This document shows, piece by piece, positions 1 through 8,902 of a stretch of 48,420 bases of DNA (the first letter of the stretch is position 1; each line of letters begins with the position of its first letter). The notes under the pieces are model-generated. The model saw only the letters and a list, made by a program, of their open reading frames with translations. It was not told the DNA's origin and made no database searches. A program made the translations under genes and the position numbers. The DNA comes from Tolypothrix brevis GSE-NOS-MK-07-07A (lineage in GTDB: Bacteria > Cyanobacteriota > Cyanobacteriia > Cyanobacteriales > Nostocaceae), in the NCBI GenBank assembly GCA_019358985.1, contig JAHHIJ010000044.1, positions 1 to 48,420 of the forward strand. Reading direction: 5' to 3'.

Positions 1-121
1 ACCATTTTTCAAAGCACGGGGGCATGGCTGCGGGTGTTGTCTCTTTCATCAGCGTTTAATTTGACGTGAAAGCTATGCTGAAAAAGCATTATACCCTTTT
101 TTACTCCTCTATTTTGTCTAA

Positions 122-250
122 GTCCCATTAAGCCAAGAAGAACGGCAGATCCTACAAAATTTGGTATCCACAGGCAAAGCAGCGGCTTACAAAATTAAGC
201 ACGCCAATATTCTGTTAAACATTGACAGACCACTAGTATATAAAGATTGA
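122..250 (+). pseudogene. IS630-family transposase remnant (N-terminal part)
   Basis: A 42-codon open frame ends at TGA 248-250 and has a TAA directly before it. It reads VPLSQEERQILQNLV, then GKAAAYKIKHANILL. That is the N-terminal helix-turn-helix region shared by many IS630/Tc1-mariner transposases (ER..L..L...GKAAAYK..HA.ILL). No DDE catalytic part follows, so this is a short decayed piece, not a gene. It fits the TA-flanked miniature elements elsewhere in the window, because IS630 enzymes insert at TA. The family call rests on motif memory, not a search. Confidence 0.7.
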
Positions 251-302
251 ATCAAATGCTGCGTTACAGTGAACCAGCACTGCGTCCGGGTTTCCCTCCC
301 CT

Positions 303-1829
303 TTAAATCCACGAGTTAAACCACATTCGCAATTTATAAGCATCAGCAGAAAGGGGTAAACCCAAATAAATAGGTATCCAGAAAACAAAGGCAACTAAAA
401 TTATGAAGGTAATTGTGGCACCAACGGCGCGAAGATATGAGTAATAACTGCGGATACACTGGTCTACAAACCAGGCAGTCGCTAAAAATGTAAACACCAC
501 AGCAGGCATATAATGGTATATAAAAACGCACCGCGTCACTTTTACCCAAGGGAGTAAATTGGCAAGATAATTTAAAACTAAAAATAAAGCAATCCAAGTA
601 TCAATACTCATAAATGTAGCAGAAGAAAAATTCTTTGGCTTTACCCAAAAGTTGATAAATTGCCACACTATTATCCCTACTAAAAATAACAAACTAGCCA
701 GACCAAACCACCACAAAAAGGGATTACCCATCGCATGAACATCATAAATTACTTTCGCAGTTCCGGGGGGTAAAGGTGGTCCCATTACAGGTAGCGGTTC
801 ATTTAAACTTAAAGTCGTTTGATAATAATACGCCATTGGTCGAGTCATCAAGGGCCATTTGTACCATGCAGCACAGTAGGGATGCACATCAGGAGTATTC
901 CCACCTAGTTGTAAGTGAAACTTCAAAATTTCCTGATGTACTTTGATAAAGTCAAACCTTTTATCTAGTTTAAGGTGGGGAATCCAAATGACGCTGTAGA
1001 TGAAAGCGGGGATAATTCCTAAAAAAAACAACATCTGAAAAACATTTAGGTGCGTTAATTTTTGTAGTGGTGTGTGTTCTGCATTTAATTGAAAATTACT
1101 GCTGTAAAACTCATCAGCAAATCTACCTTTATTTTCTATATTTAGTGCTATGTTATATGATTCGAGTTGCTGTTTTTTTGCGAAGTAAAACCCTTGCACC
1201 AAACGAATTAACCAAGCTGTTATCCAACAAAAATAAGCGCCCAACAAAAACCATAAACCATTCCATTTAGTAGCTATTGATGCACCAAAAACAATGCCAG
1301 AAAAAATTAAACAAAAAGTGCGTTTTCTGTTTTGTTTTTCTAATGCCAATAATAAAAACCACTGTCCTAGCAAACCAAAGATAACAATATAAATATTGTT
1401 TAGTGCATAGCGAGATTCAACAAGAAATATGCCATCACAAGCTGTAAATAAACCTGCCAAAAAAGCAAAGCTGCGACGATGACTTATTTGATAGGCAATT
1501 GCGGCAACAACTAAGGGAATAAATGAACCAGTGAGGGCATTTATCCAACGATAGCTCCAAGGAGTTAGCAGCGAACCTGCAAGCCCATTTACCTCTTCTT
1601 TCCAAAAGGGAATGTGACTGCCAATCCAAATGCCAATGCCAATGATATATTGACTCAGCGGCGGGTGAGCATTAAAAAATGGCTTGTGGATGAGATAATT
1701 ATTACCAAATGTGGCGAAGTAAACTTCATCAAATACGAGAGTATTAAATCGCCCCAGTCCCCAAAACCGCAAAGCAAGTGAGAGGAAAAATACACCCGCT
1801 ATCCCTATGGAAAAACATTTTTTAGTCAT
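303..1829 (-). CDS. Dolichyl-phosphate-mannose-type (PMT/GT39) membrane glycosyltransferase
   Basis: A membrane glycosyltransferase of about 508 residues with the GT-C fold. These enzymes move a sugar from a polyprenyl-phosphate carrier to protein on the outer face of the inner membrane. The first luminal loop carries the acidic FDEVYFATF motif followed by NAHPPL, which is typical of the PMT catalytic region. Many hydrophobic segments follow, and a large hydrophilic loop in the middle (HPYCAAWYKWPLMTRPM) resembles the conserved PMT loop. The ATG at 1829 is preferred over a TTG 15 bases upstream; neither has a clear Shine-Dalgarno sequence. The acceptor protein is unknown. The gene stands alone, facing away from the hydrolase gene at 2408. 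Confidence 0.85.
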   Translation of the reverse strand: MTKKCFSIGIAGVFFLSLALRFWGLGRFNTLVFDEVYFATFGNNYLIHKPFFNAHPPLSQYIIGIGIWIGSHIPFWKEEVNGLAGSLLTPWSYRWINALTGSFIPLVVAAIAYQISHRRSFAFLAGLFTACDGIFLVESRYALNNIYIVIFGLLGQWFLLLALEKQNRKRTFCLIFSGIVFGASIATKWNGLWFLLGAYFCWITAWLIRLVQGFYFAKKQQLESYNIALNIENKGRFADEFYSSNFQLNAEHTPLQKLTHLNVFQMLFFLGIIPAFIYSVIWIPHLKLDKRFDFIKVHQEILKFHLQLGGNTPDVHPYCAAWYKWPLMTRPMAYYYQTTLSLNEPLPVMGPPLPPGTAKVIYDVHAMGNPFLWWFGLASLLFLVGIIVWQFINFWVKPKNFSSATFMSIDTWIALFLVLNYLANLLPWVKVTRCVFIYHYMPAVVFTFLATAWFVDQCIRSYYSYLRAVGATITFIILVAFVFWIPIYLGLPLSADAYKLRMWFNSWI

Positions 1830-1844
1830 TAGATTAGTTGTCAA

Positions 1845-2407
1845 AAGTATCCAGTCCCTAGTTCTTCAGGTGCATCTAGTTAAAACAATAGGAGTTCAAC
1901 ACGGTAATACTTGTTTCATTCCCAATCGCTGCGTTGCTCGAATTGAAGTATGATGTTATGGTTTCACTACAGCATAAATTACTGGCAATTGCAGAATATT
2001 AAATCCGTAAGAAAGCATACCTCTTCTTGCCTCTGTCGCATACCCCTTGCCCCAAGAAGCTCGCCGAAAGTGCCAACCTATCTTATAATCTTCTGTGGGC
2101 TGGCGATCGCACTTTGGGTAGCTGTGCGAGAATTATAGCTCTCACAACCCTTCTGCAAGGGAATTACTTTTTAATAGATAAGAGCGGATTCACGTTTTCC
2201 GAATAAACCCTTGTATTTATAATTACTTTGATAAAATCACTCTTTAAGTCGTAAAATCACGTATTATATTACAGGAAAAGATATTTATCAACCACGCAAT
2301 CAGGTTGCAAAATCAAGCAGATTTTGCTGTTTTTATATTTCCTGCTTTAAATTTCTTTAACCCATCATTGCTGGGTTATTTTCCATGCATTAGTCTAAAG
2401 TCGAGTA
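1845..2407. other. Intergenic stretch without a convincing gene
   Basis: This divergent spacer lies between the PMT gene and the GHL10 hydrolase. The 62-codon frame at 1950-2138 has no recognisable features. A small hairpin (AACCCA at 2359-2364 pairing with TGGGTT at 2372-2377), followed by a short T-rich run, lies about 30 bases before the hydrolase start. From about 2400 to 2525 the DNA is purine-rich and then built of TTTACCT-like heptads. I see no RNA gene. Confidence 0.5.
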
Positions 2408-5140
2408 ATGAGCGTGAGGAGTCAAAGCGTGAGGAATCAAGAAAAACAAATAAGGAAGAAGGAAAAAAGCCAAAAGATAAAATTGGTAATAGCTTTTACC
2501 TTTTACTTTTTACCTTTTACCTTCTTTAACATCAAGCCTGCGATCGCGGCGACCCAAAGCCCTATATTAACGATAGTGCAGAGCCAAGAAAATACTAATC
2601 AGTGGACAGGTATAACAAACCGCTTGCAAGGATCTGGGGTCAAGTATTGTGTGATTTCCTTGACGAATGTCAAGAGTGCGGCAGATTGGGGCGATCGCCA
2701 AGTGTTATTTTTACCGAATGTAGATACATTAACACCCGCACAAGCCATCGCTCTAGAAGAATGGATGAGCAAAGGTGGGCGATTAATTGCCTCAGGACCT
2801 GTAGGTACTTTATCAGCACCAGGAGTGCGGCAGTTATTGCAAACACTCTTAGGAGGTTACTGGGGATTCAGTCTCAATGATGCACAACAATTGCAACCCG
2901 CAAAAAACAACTTACAAAATTGGGCAAACCAAAATGGACTTTTTGGTAAAGTGCGGGGCGGTGTTGTCGTTGCTGATAATGTAAACAGTGAAGCTGCTGC
3001 TGTTTGGAATTCTAAAGATAATCCCGCTGCCGTCGTCGCAACTAAACGCTCCACCTTTTTTGGTTGGCGTTGGGGAGTAGATACGGCTTCATCTCCGGAA
3101 TTAGATACAGCTTGGTTAAAAGCCGCTGTCAACCGTCATGTGAAAGAAACAGCAAATACCTCAAATAAAATAGAAGGCGGTTCGCCAAACTGTTCTACAT
3201 CTGTCGCCCTCGCTACTCCCGTAGAGACGTTCCGGCGGAACGTCTCTACCCCCCTCGCACCCCCGACTTTTTTCCCCGCCCCTCGCACTGCCACTGCACC
3301 TCAATCTAGACCGATTCCTAATGTCAACCCCCCAAAGTCAGAAGAGGCGATCGATCAACTAGAACAAGCGGTGCGTCTGGATGTTGTCCCTAACTCAAAT
3401 GCACCGATAAGTAATAGTGATGCGATCGCCTTACAACAAGAATTACAAAATCTCATCGGTCGAGTTGACAGCGCCAATTTAACCGCCAACGCCATTGACA
3501 ACAATCCCCAAATTGTCAAGCAGGCGCAATCTACCCAGGTAGCATCCACAAGACCGGGAGTGCCAATTTCTACCACCGAACAAGCCAGAAATATTGCCAA
3601 AAACTTACCTCAATTAATTGCCCAACAAAAATACGCCGAAGCGCGTCAGCAATGGATTCAAGCAAAAGGCAATTTGTGGCAGCAATTTCCTATCGATCGC
3701 CAGTTAGCTCAACCAGAAATTCGCGCCGTCTGGTTAGACAGAGGTACAATCGTCCGTGCTAAAAACGAGCAGGGACTGGCTGAGATATTTGATCGGCTGT
3801 CGAAAGCCGGTATTAACACCATATTTTTTGAAACTGTCAACGCCGGTTATACAATTTACCCCAGTCAAGTTGCGCCTCAGCAAAACCCCTTAATTCGGGG
3901 TTGGGACCCTCTAGCCGCAGCGGTGAAATTAGCCCATGAGCGCCACATGGAATTACACGCTTGGGTTTGGACATTTGCTGCTGGCAACCAACGCCACAAC
4001 GAAGTTATCAAGGCTCCTGCTAATTACCCAGGACCCGTGCTAGCAGCTCATCCTGACTGGGCAAACTACGATAACCGGGGTAACATGATTCCCCCAGGAC
4101 AAACTAAGCCATTTTTCGACCCGGCTAATCCAGAATTGCGTCAGTATTTACTTAGGCTGTATGAAGAAATTGTTACTCGCTATGATGTTGATGGACTGCA
4201 ACTAGACTACATCCGCTATCCTTTTCAAGATCCAGCCGCAGGCAGAATTTACGGTTATGGTAAAGCTGCCAGAGCGCAGTTTCAACAACTTAATGGTGTA
4301 GATCCAATTAGTATTTCTCCCTCTCAACGGGATTTGTGGCAAAAGTGGACAAGATTTCGCACCCAGCAAGTTGATGGTTTTGTTGCCCAAGCTTCCCAAC
4401 AGTTGCGACAAAAGCGACCTAATTTAATTGTCTCAGTTGCTGTATTTCCCCTGCCAGAATTAGAACGCATTCAGAAAATTCAACAGCATTGGGAAGTTTG
4501 GGCAAGACAGGGAGATATAGATTTAATTATCCCCATGACTTATGCCTTAGATACTCCTCGCTTCCAGCGACTAGCACAACCTTGGATTGCTTCCACAAAA
4601 TTAGGTTCAACTTTGTTAGTGCCAGGAATTCGCTTGCTTTCTTTGCCGATAATTGGTGCATTCGATCAAATTCAGGTAATCAGGGATTTGCCAGCTAGCG
4701 GTTACGCATTATTTGCTGCCGAAAATCTGACCAACGAGTTACAGAAAGTCTTTGGTAATACTCAAAGTAGCATTGGGCAAGGTGAAATTATTCCTCACCG
4801 TCAGCCTTTTAAAACTGCTGCGGTGCGTTACACAGCGCTGCAACGTGAATGGAAATTTGTCTTGCAAAACGAACAATTGCGCCTACCTCAAACGACACTT
4901 TCAACTTTTAACAGCCAAACAGAAATTTTGCAAAATGCTTTAGATCAGCTTTCTGCCGCACCTTCTGCAAGTAAGTTAATAGCCGCAAGAGCAACGTTTA
5001 CTCGTTTTCAGTTTCAATTCCGCATTTGGATGCGCCAAGAAAATATTGATAATCCTTATCAAGTTAGAGCCTGGGAAAATCGCCTTGCCACTATCGAAAG
5101 GTTATTGCGATACGGTGAGCGAGTGGAGTTGCGACGTTAG
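2408..5140 (+). CDS. GHL10-type (family 10-like) glycoside hydrolase, exported
   Basis: A 910-residue secreted protein. From about residue 435 it has the GHL10 domain (COG1649/PF02638): EIRAVWLDRG, then FFETVNAGYTIYPS, then DVDGLQLDYIRYPF. This TIM-barrel family acts on cell-wall or envelope polysaccharide, but the substrate is not known for this member. The N-terminal 200 residues form an uncharacterised domain, joined by a proline-rich, low-complexity linker. The hydrophobic signal segment (AFTFYFLPFTFF, ending near KPAIAA) is encoded by TTTACCT-type short tandem repeats. The TTG near 2483 is an alternative start that would leave a shorter signal peptide; the ATG at 2408 is used here without a strong ribosome site. 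A palindromic repeat is inserted in frame at 3221-3249. Confidence 0.85.
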   Translation: MSVRSQSVRNQEKQIRKKEKSQKIKLVIAFTFYFLPFTFFNIKPAIAATQSPILTIVQSQENTNQWTGITNRLQGSGVKYCVISLTNVKSAADWGDRQVLFLPNVDTLTPAQAIALEEWMSKGGRLIASGPVGTLSAPGVRQLLQTLLGGYWGFSLNDAQQLQPAKNNLQNWANQNGLFGKVRGGVVVADNVNSEAAAVWNSKDNPAAVVATKRSTFFGWRWGVDTASSPELDTAWLKAAVNRHVKETANTSNKIEGGSPNCSTSVALATPVETFRRNVSTPLAPPTFFPAPRTATAPQSRPIPNVNPPKSEEAIDQLEQAVRLDVVPNSNAPISNSDAIALQQELQNLIGRVDSANLTANAIDNNPQIVKQAQSTQVASTRPGVPISTTEQARNIAKNLPQLIAQQKYAEARQQWIQAKGNLWQQFPIDRQLAQPEIRAVWLDRGTIVRAKNEQGLAEIFDRLSKAGINTIFFETVNAGYTIYPSQVAPQQNPLIRGWDPLAAAVKLAHERHMELHAWVWTFAAGNQRHNEVIKAPANYPGPVLAAHPDWANYDNRGNMIPPGQTKPFFDPANPELRQYLLRLYEEIVTRYDVDGLQLDYIRYPFQDPAAGRIYGYGKAARAQFQQLNGVDPISISPSQRDLWQKWTRFRTQQVDGFVAQASQQLRQKRPNLIVSVAVFPLPELERIQKIQQHWEVWARQGDIDLIIPMTYALDTPRFQRLAQPWIASTKLGSTLLVPGIRLLSLPIIGAFDQIQVIRDLPASGYALFAAENLTNELQKVFGNTQSSIGQGEIIPHRQPFKTAAVRYTALQREWKFVLQNEQLRLPQTTLSTFNSQTEILQNALDQLSAAPSASKLIAARATFTRFQFQFRIWMRQENIDNPYQVRAWENRLATIERLLRYGERVELRR
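3221..3249. repeat. 29-bp palindromic repeat inserted in frame in the GHL10 gene
   Basis: The arms are GTAGAGACG and CGTCTCTAC and the core is TTCC-GGC-GGAA. It is the same element found between genes across the window, but here it is read through as VETFRRNVST inside the low-complexity linker between the N-terminal domain and the catalytic domain. No stop codon or frameshift results. Confidence 0.9.
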
Positions 5141-5279
5141 AAATGGAAGAGGGAAAAGGGAAATAGGAAAAACGCTTTCCCAATTCCCATTGCCTAATAA
5201 ATCCGCTTTTAGGTAGGCGACAGTTTTCAAGTCATGAGTCTATATTTAAAGACATTTGCATAATGTTTAAATTGCCATT

Positions 5280-6662
5280 ATGAAAGCCTCTGGGTGTTGG
5301 GTACTGCTAAGTTTATTACTGTCCGCAGCAGCCTGCAATCAAACTCGCACTGATGAAAATGCTGCCACAAAGTCAGTTTCTGCACTTCCACCTCAATTAG
5401 CGCAGAATTCTTCGCTACAGTTAAATATTGTCCGCACTGAACCACTTTCACCTACACCCATCCGCATCAACGTTAAGGATTTACCGCAACCCTTCGCTAC
5501 TAAAAGCGCTTCCAAGTCGCCTAATGTTGTGGCAATTCCGCAAAACCCGGTGTTGCGCGTACCCCCTGGCTTTCAAGTTAACGTTTTTGCGGAAAATTTA
5601 GATGCACCGCGCTGGTTGGCTTTAACTCCCAACGGTGATGTCCTGGTGACAGAAACTCGGCAAAACCGCATTCGCTTGTTGCGTGACACCAATGGTGATG
5701 GTGTGGCTGATCAGCAAAAAACTTTTGCTAGTGCAACAAATAAACTAAATAAACCTTTTGGTATGGCTTTTGCGGGTAATTCCTTCTTTCTGGGCAATAC
5801 TGATGCTGTTTTACGGTTTCCCTACGCTCAAGGACAAGAGCAAATTTCTGGTGGGGGTACGAAAATCGCCGATCTTCCCGCTCAAGGTTACAACAATCAC
5901 TGGACGCGCAATGTGGTTGTTTCACCTGATGGCAATAAATTATACGTTTCTGTTGGGTCGGGAACTAATGTAGATGAAGAACCACTACCACGCGCTTCCG
6001 TGCAGGTAATGAATTTAGATGGTTCTGGGAAACAGACTTTTGCTTCTGGCTTGCGTAATCCAGTCGGTCTGGACTTTCACCCGGTAACAAAGCAACTTTA
6101 CACCACTGTCAACGAGCGAGATGGTATCGGCGATGATTTAGTACCAGACTACTTTACACGCATCCAGCAAGGGGAATTTTATGGTTGGCCCTATGCATAT
6201 TTTTTACCAAGCAATCTCGACCCGCGTCAAACGGACAGTGGCAAAAGTAAACGTCCAGATTTGGTAGCGCGTACCCGGACACCGGATGTGTTATTTCAAG
6301 CGCATTCAGCAGCATTGGGTTTGCAGTTTTATGACGGTAAGACGTTTCCAGAAAAGTATCGCAATGGTGCTTTTGTGGCTTTTCGTGGTTCTTGGAATCG
6401 CGATCGCGCTACTGGTTATAAAGTTGTTTTTGTCCCCTTTGATAATCAAGGGCGATCGCTTGACTATTATGAAGATTTTCTCACCGGATTTCTCTTAAAC
6501 CCAACTGAACCTACTACTTGGGGGCGTCCTGTTGGCTTACTCGTCCTACCCGATGGTAGTTTATTGCTGACCGAAGAAGCAAATAATCGCATTTATCGGA
6601 TTCAATATACGGGGAATGGGGACAAGGGGATAAGGGGACAAGGGACTTTTTCTGACTCTTGA
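5280..6662 (+). CDS. Sorbosone/glucose dehydrogenase-type beta-propeller lipoprotein
   Basis: A 460-residue protein of the PQQ-dependent sugar dehydrogenase (GSDH/sorbosone dehydrogenase) family. The N-terminus has a lipobox (LSAAAC, Cys19), so it should be a lipoprotein on the periplasmic side. Propeller-blade features are visible: GFQVNVFAENLDAPRWLALTP, the acidic DTNGDGVAD turn, SPDGNKLYVSVGS, GLRNPVGLDFHP and GRPVGLLVLPDGSLLLTEE. The reaction would be quinone-dependent oxidation of a sugar or other polyol; substrate and cofactor use cannot be read from the sequence. The last 15 or so residues (GNGDKGIRGQGTF) are encoded by a GGGGACAAGG-type repeat and look like a later extension of the C-terminus. 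It follows the GHL10 gene by 139 bases on the same strand. Confidence 0.85.
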   Translation: MKASGCWVLLSLLLSAAACNQTRTDENAATKSVSALPPQLAQNSSLQLNIVRTEPLSPTPIRINVKDLPQPFATKSASKSPNVVAIPQNPVLRVPPGFQVNVFAENLDAPRWLALTPNGDVLVTETRQNRIRLLRDTNGDGVADQQKTFASATNKLNKPFGMAFAGNSFFLGNTDAVLRFPYAQGQEQISGGGTKIADLPAQGYNNHWTRNVVVSPDGNKLYVSVGSGTNVDEEPLPRASVQVMNLDGSGKQTFASGLRNPVGLDFHPVTKQLYTTVNERDGIGDDLVPDYFTRIQQGEFYGWPYAYFLPSNLDPRQTDSGKSKRPDLVARTRTPDVLFQAHSAALGLQFYDGKTFPEKYRNGAFVAFRGSWNRDRATGYKVVFVPFDNQGRSLDYYEDFLTGFLLNPTEPTTWGRPVGLLVLPDGSLLLTEEANNRIYRIQYTGNGDKGIRGQGTFSDS

Positions 6663-6673
6663 CTCTTACTCTT

Positions 6674-6702
6674 GTAGAGACGTTCCAGTGGAACGTCTCT
6701 AC
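6674..6702. repeat. Modular palindromic repeat, TTCC core
   Basis: The arms GTAGAGACG/CGTCTCTAC surround TTCC-AGT-GGAA. It lies 12 bases after the stop of the sorbosone dehydrogenase gene, where its 13-bp stem could act as a transcript-end hairpin. Confidence 0.9.
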
Positions 6703-6776
6703 GACTTTTGACTTCCTAAAAGGGAATTGGGGAATAATAAAAAATACTGATACTTATTTAGTTGAGAGGTTTAGTT

Positions 6777-7178
6777 ATGACTCAGAATGAAAATACCTCC
6801 CAGTCAAATCTTGAGGAATCTTCACACTCAGGTACACGTTACTGGGGTCATGTTGAGCTGATAGAAGAGGGAGAAACCTACAGAATTAGTCGGGTTGAAA
6901 TCAAGCCCAGGCACGGCATTAAACCACAAATTCATTATCACCGTAATGAACATTGGGTTGTCGTCTCCGGTGTTGCGAAGGTGACTTGTGGAGATGAGGA
7001 AATATTACTGAATCGGAATGAGTCCACTTATGTGCCTTCTGCAACATTGCATCAGGTAGAAAATCCCGGACATATTCCCCTAGTTATTTTGGAAATTCAA
7101 AATGGTGAGTATTTGGGTGAAGATGATACGGAACGTCCTTACGAGCTAAATTTAGTTAAGTCCGCAACTGAAAGTTAA
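6777..7178 (+). CDS. Single-domain cupin (mannose-6-phosphate isomerase-like)
   Basis: A protein of about 133 residues with one cupin barrel like the C-terminal domain of type II phosphomannose isomerase/GDP-mannose pyrophosphorylase. Motif 1 is visible as HYHRNEHWVVVSG with metal-binding His/Glu. Motif 2 is seen around VPSATLHQVENPG. The opening YWGHVELIEEGETYRISRVEI is typical of this subgroup. The nucleotidyl-transferase part is absent, so it may isomerise mannose-6-phosphate or only bind a sugar or metal. The start at ATG 6777 is chosen because GAGAGG sits 7 bases upstream; a TTG at 6762 is less likely. Confidence 0.85.
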   Translation: MTQNENTSQSNLEESSHSGTRYWGHVELIEEGETYRISRVEIKPRHGIKPQIHYHRNEHWVVVSGVAKVTCGDEEILLNRNESTYVPSATLHQVENPGHIPLVILEIQNGEYLGEDDTERPYELNLVKSATES

Positions 7179-7248
7179 AGTAGGGGTTGGGTACTAGTAC
7201 CGCCGTGAAGTCACGCATTCAAAAAGCTTATAGGGCAGACTTTTTGGC

Positions 7249-7281
7249 GATTTAGAATGGGTGGTTCATTTACGCCGTACC
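7249..7281 (+). repeat. Copy of a 32-bp dispersed repeat
   Basis: The segment GAATGGGTGG-T-T-ATTTACGCC-TACC closely matches the reverse strand at 11275-11306, with a few substitutions. The miniature element at 7286 follows directly. It is probably the end of a decayed mobile element; the family is not recognised. Confidence 0.6.
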
Positions 7282-7285
7282 GTAG

Positions 7286-7377
7286 TAGACATCTCCAGAG
7301 TCATAGGTAAAGACGTAGCAGTGCTACGTCTCTACAAGGGTTTGGGGCAACGCATAATTAATTTCTGGACATGTCTA
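7286..7377. mobile_element. 88-bp miniature inverted-repeat element with TA duplication (copy A)
   Basis: The body is 7288-7375, between TA dinucleotides at 7286-7287 and 7376-7377. The terminal repeats are GACATCTCCAGA and the slightly mutated TCTGGACATGTC. The middle holds the modular palindrome (7307-7335, core GTAGCAGTGCTAC). It has the same 88-bp length as the copy at 37442-37529 and is inverted relative to it. The TA flanks and lack of coding sequence suggest movement by an IS630/Tc1-type transposase acting in trans. Confidence 0.85.
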
Positions 7378-7442
7378 GTAGTGAGTGGGGAAAATTTTTT
7401 CTTACCTTTCCCCTTTTCCCTTTAACCTTTCCCCCTCTTCCT

Positions 7443-8201
7443 TTAGAACCATCCTTCTTGTTCCAGGGTTTCAATTAACTGTAAGCCACGGGGATCGCCG
7501 ACGCCTAAAAGGGAGGCTTTAGAGTCTTCCCGCACTCCTAAATCTGTATCTTCGGCAAAACCCTGAATTAAAGCATCAATGGCTGTGGCGTAAACGACGT
7601 TAGAAGGTAATTCACGGCACAACTGCCCGATCGCCCAAGCGCTATTACTTCGGACTGCGGCTATGGGATCTTGTACTAGAGCTTCAATTAATGGTGGTAT
7701 CGCCCCAACAACTGCCTCATAACTGACTTCTGCCATCTGCGCTAAGGCACTAGCTGCCCATAATCGGACTGCGGAAATATCGGTTCTCAAGGCGTCTGCT
7801 AAGGGCGCTAAAGAACGGCGATCGCGGCAGTTTCCTAAAGCCCAAACTACTCCTTTACGTACATAGCCATTCCAATCGCGGTTTAATTGAGCAATTAAAG
7901 GTTCAACGGCATCTCCATTAGGATTGCGTCCAATACCATAAGCAGCACTCACTCGCACTAATGGACAGGTGTCAGTTAAAAGGCGAATCAGATGCGGGGT
8001 AGCCCTGGCGTCTTCAATGTCACAAAAAGCTCTTGCCGCTAGCATCCGTTGCTGCGGTTGGGGGTTTTCCAGGAGGGCTAGCATCAAATCTGGATCAGGC
8101 TTTACCACAACTGATTCGGCAGTTAGTGGCTCTATTTGATCTAGAGGGCTTTCTAGCTCCATCTCGGCATCGAGTAGGATTAAATCGTCTTCGTCATACA
8201 T
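7443..8201 (-). CDS. HEAT-repeat protein
   Basis: A 252-residue protein made of about six HEAT repeats after an acidic N-terminus of about 30 residues. The repeats are readable as RMLAARAFCDIEDARATPHLIRLLTD, PLVRVSAAYGIGRNPNGDAVEPLIAQL, YVRKGVVWALGNCRDRRSLAPLADAL and later copies. HEAT arrays are protein-protein scaffolds. In cyanobacteria some are bilin lyase relatives, but no lyase-specific feature is seen here, so the partner is unknown. Pyrimidine-rich short tandem repeats (7390-7440) lie at its 3' end. Confidence 0.85.
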   Translation of the reverse strand: MYDEDDLILLDAEMELESPLDQIEPLTAESVVVKPDPDLMLALLENPQPQQRMLAARAFCDIEDARATPHLIRLLTDTCPLVRVSAAYGIGRNPNGDAVEPLIAQLNRDWNGYVRKGVVWALGNCRDRRSLAPLADALRTDISAVRLWAASALAQMAEVSYEAVVGAIPPLIEALVQDPIAAVRSNSAWAIGQLCRELPSNVVYATAIDALIQGFAEDTDLGVREDSKASLLGVGDPRGLQLIETLEQEGWF

Positions 8202-8309
8202 ATTTCATTTCATTTGTAGCCGCGATTGGGATCAACAAAGAACCCCCCATCCTAATAAGTTAAAGCCTGATATGTATCGGTTAAATTATACATTTTTCTA
8301 TTACCTGAG

Positions 8310-8894
8310 TTAAATTTTCTTATAATATAGAGATTTTACCATCCATAGAGACTGGGTTTGATAACCTAATTGATTGTAAAGATTTAATGCAGGTTGATTT
8401 GACTTAAAGACTTGCAAACCAATTTGGCGATCGCCTCTTGTGAGCGCCCAATTTTCGACATATTGCATCAAAGCCTTACCAATACCGCGTCGCCGATGTT
8501 CCCTCGCAACATACAGCAAAAAGATATGAGCATGGCGATCGCCTTTGACTTGATCTATGGAATTTCCTACCCAGACGCAAGCGATGGGGGATGAGGAGGG
8601 GGGGAGGAGGGGATGGGGAGAGGGGGGGAAAGAATTATTCTCATTATTCTCATTATTCTCCTTGTCCCCTTGCCCCCTTGTCCCCAGCTCTCCCACCTCC
8701 CCAACGAGTCCAACAAAATCCACCCACCAGAGAGGCGTTTCGCTAGAGAGATACTGCTCAACTGTTCGCGCTAGATGGGAAAAATCCTCATCGGGAAACA
8801 TATCCTGATAAGTTCGGTGCATAAACTTCAGCAGTAGCGATCGATCTAAAGTTGAGCCAGGGCGAATGTTGTACCCAGGTAGTAAAGAGTTCAA
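8310..8894 (-). CDS. GNAT-family N-acetyltransferase with a repeat-derived linker
   Basis: A 194-residue protein with a GNAT fold in its second half. LLYVAREHRRRGIGKALMQYVENWA holds the acetyl-CoA pyrophosphate loop (RRRGIG), followed by GLQVFKSNQPALNLYNQLGY. The family acetylates amines; the substrate is unknown. Residues of about 66-105 (GTRGQGDKENNENNENNSF and a Pro/Ser run) interrupt the domain between two beta strands. They are encoded by GGGGACAAGGGG and GAATAATGA-type short repeats. The start is a TTG at 8894; no ATG exists before the conserved LLKFMHRTYQDMFP region. Confidence 0.75.
   Translation of the reverse strand: MNSLLPGYNIRPGSTLDRSLLLKFMHRTYQDMFPDEDFSHLARTVEQYLSSETPLWWVDFVGLVGEVGELGTRGQGDKENNENNENNSFPPSPHPLLPPSSSPIACVWVGNSIDQVKGDRHAHIFLLYVAREHRRRGIGKALMQYVENWALTRGDRQIGLQVFKSNQPALNLYNQLGYQTQSLWMVKSLYYKKI
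8580..8695. repeat. Short tandem repeats inside the GNAT gene
   Basis: G-rich runs, three copies of an ATTATTCTC unit (about 8635-8662) and a CCCCTTG run are translated in frame as the linker of the acetyltransferase. The same repeat types occur between genes at 6615-6650 and 46200-46340. Unit length and copy number keep the frame open. Confidence 0.75.
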
Positions 8895-8902
8895 AATTGC
8901 TA

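Noticed and set aside
1950-2138. A 62-codon plus-strand frame in a spacer
   Set aside because: No ribosome site, no family resemblance and mixed composition.
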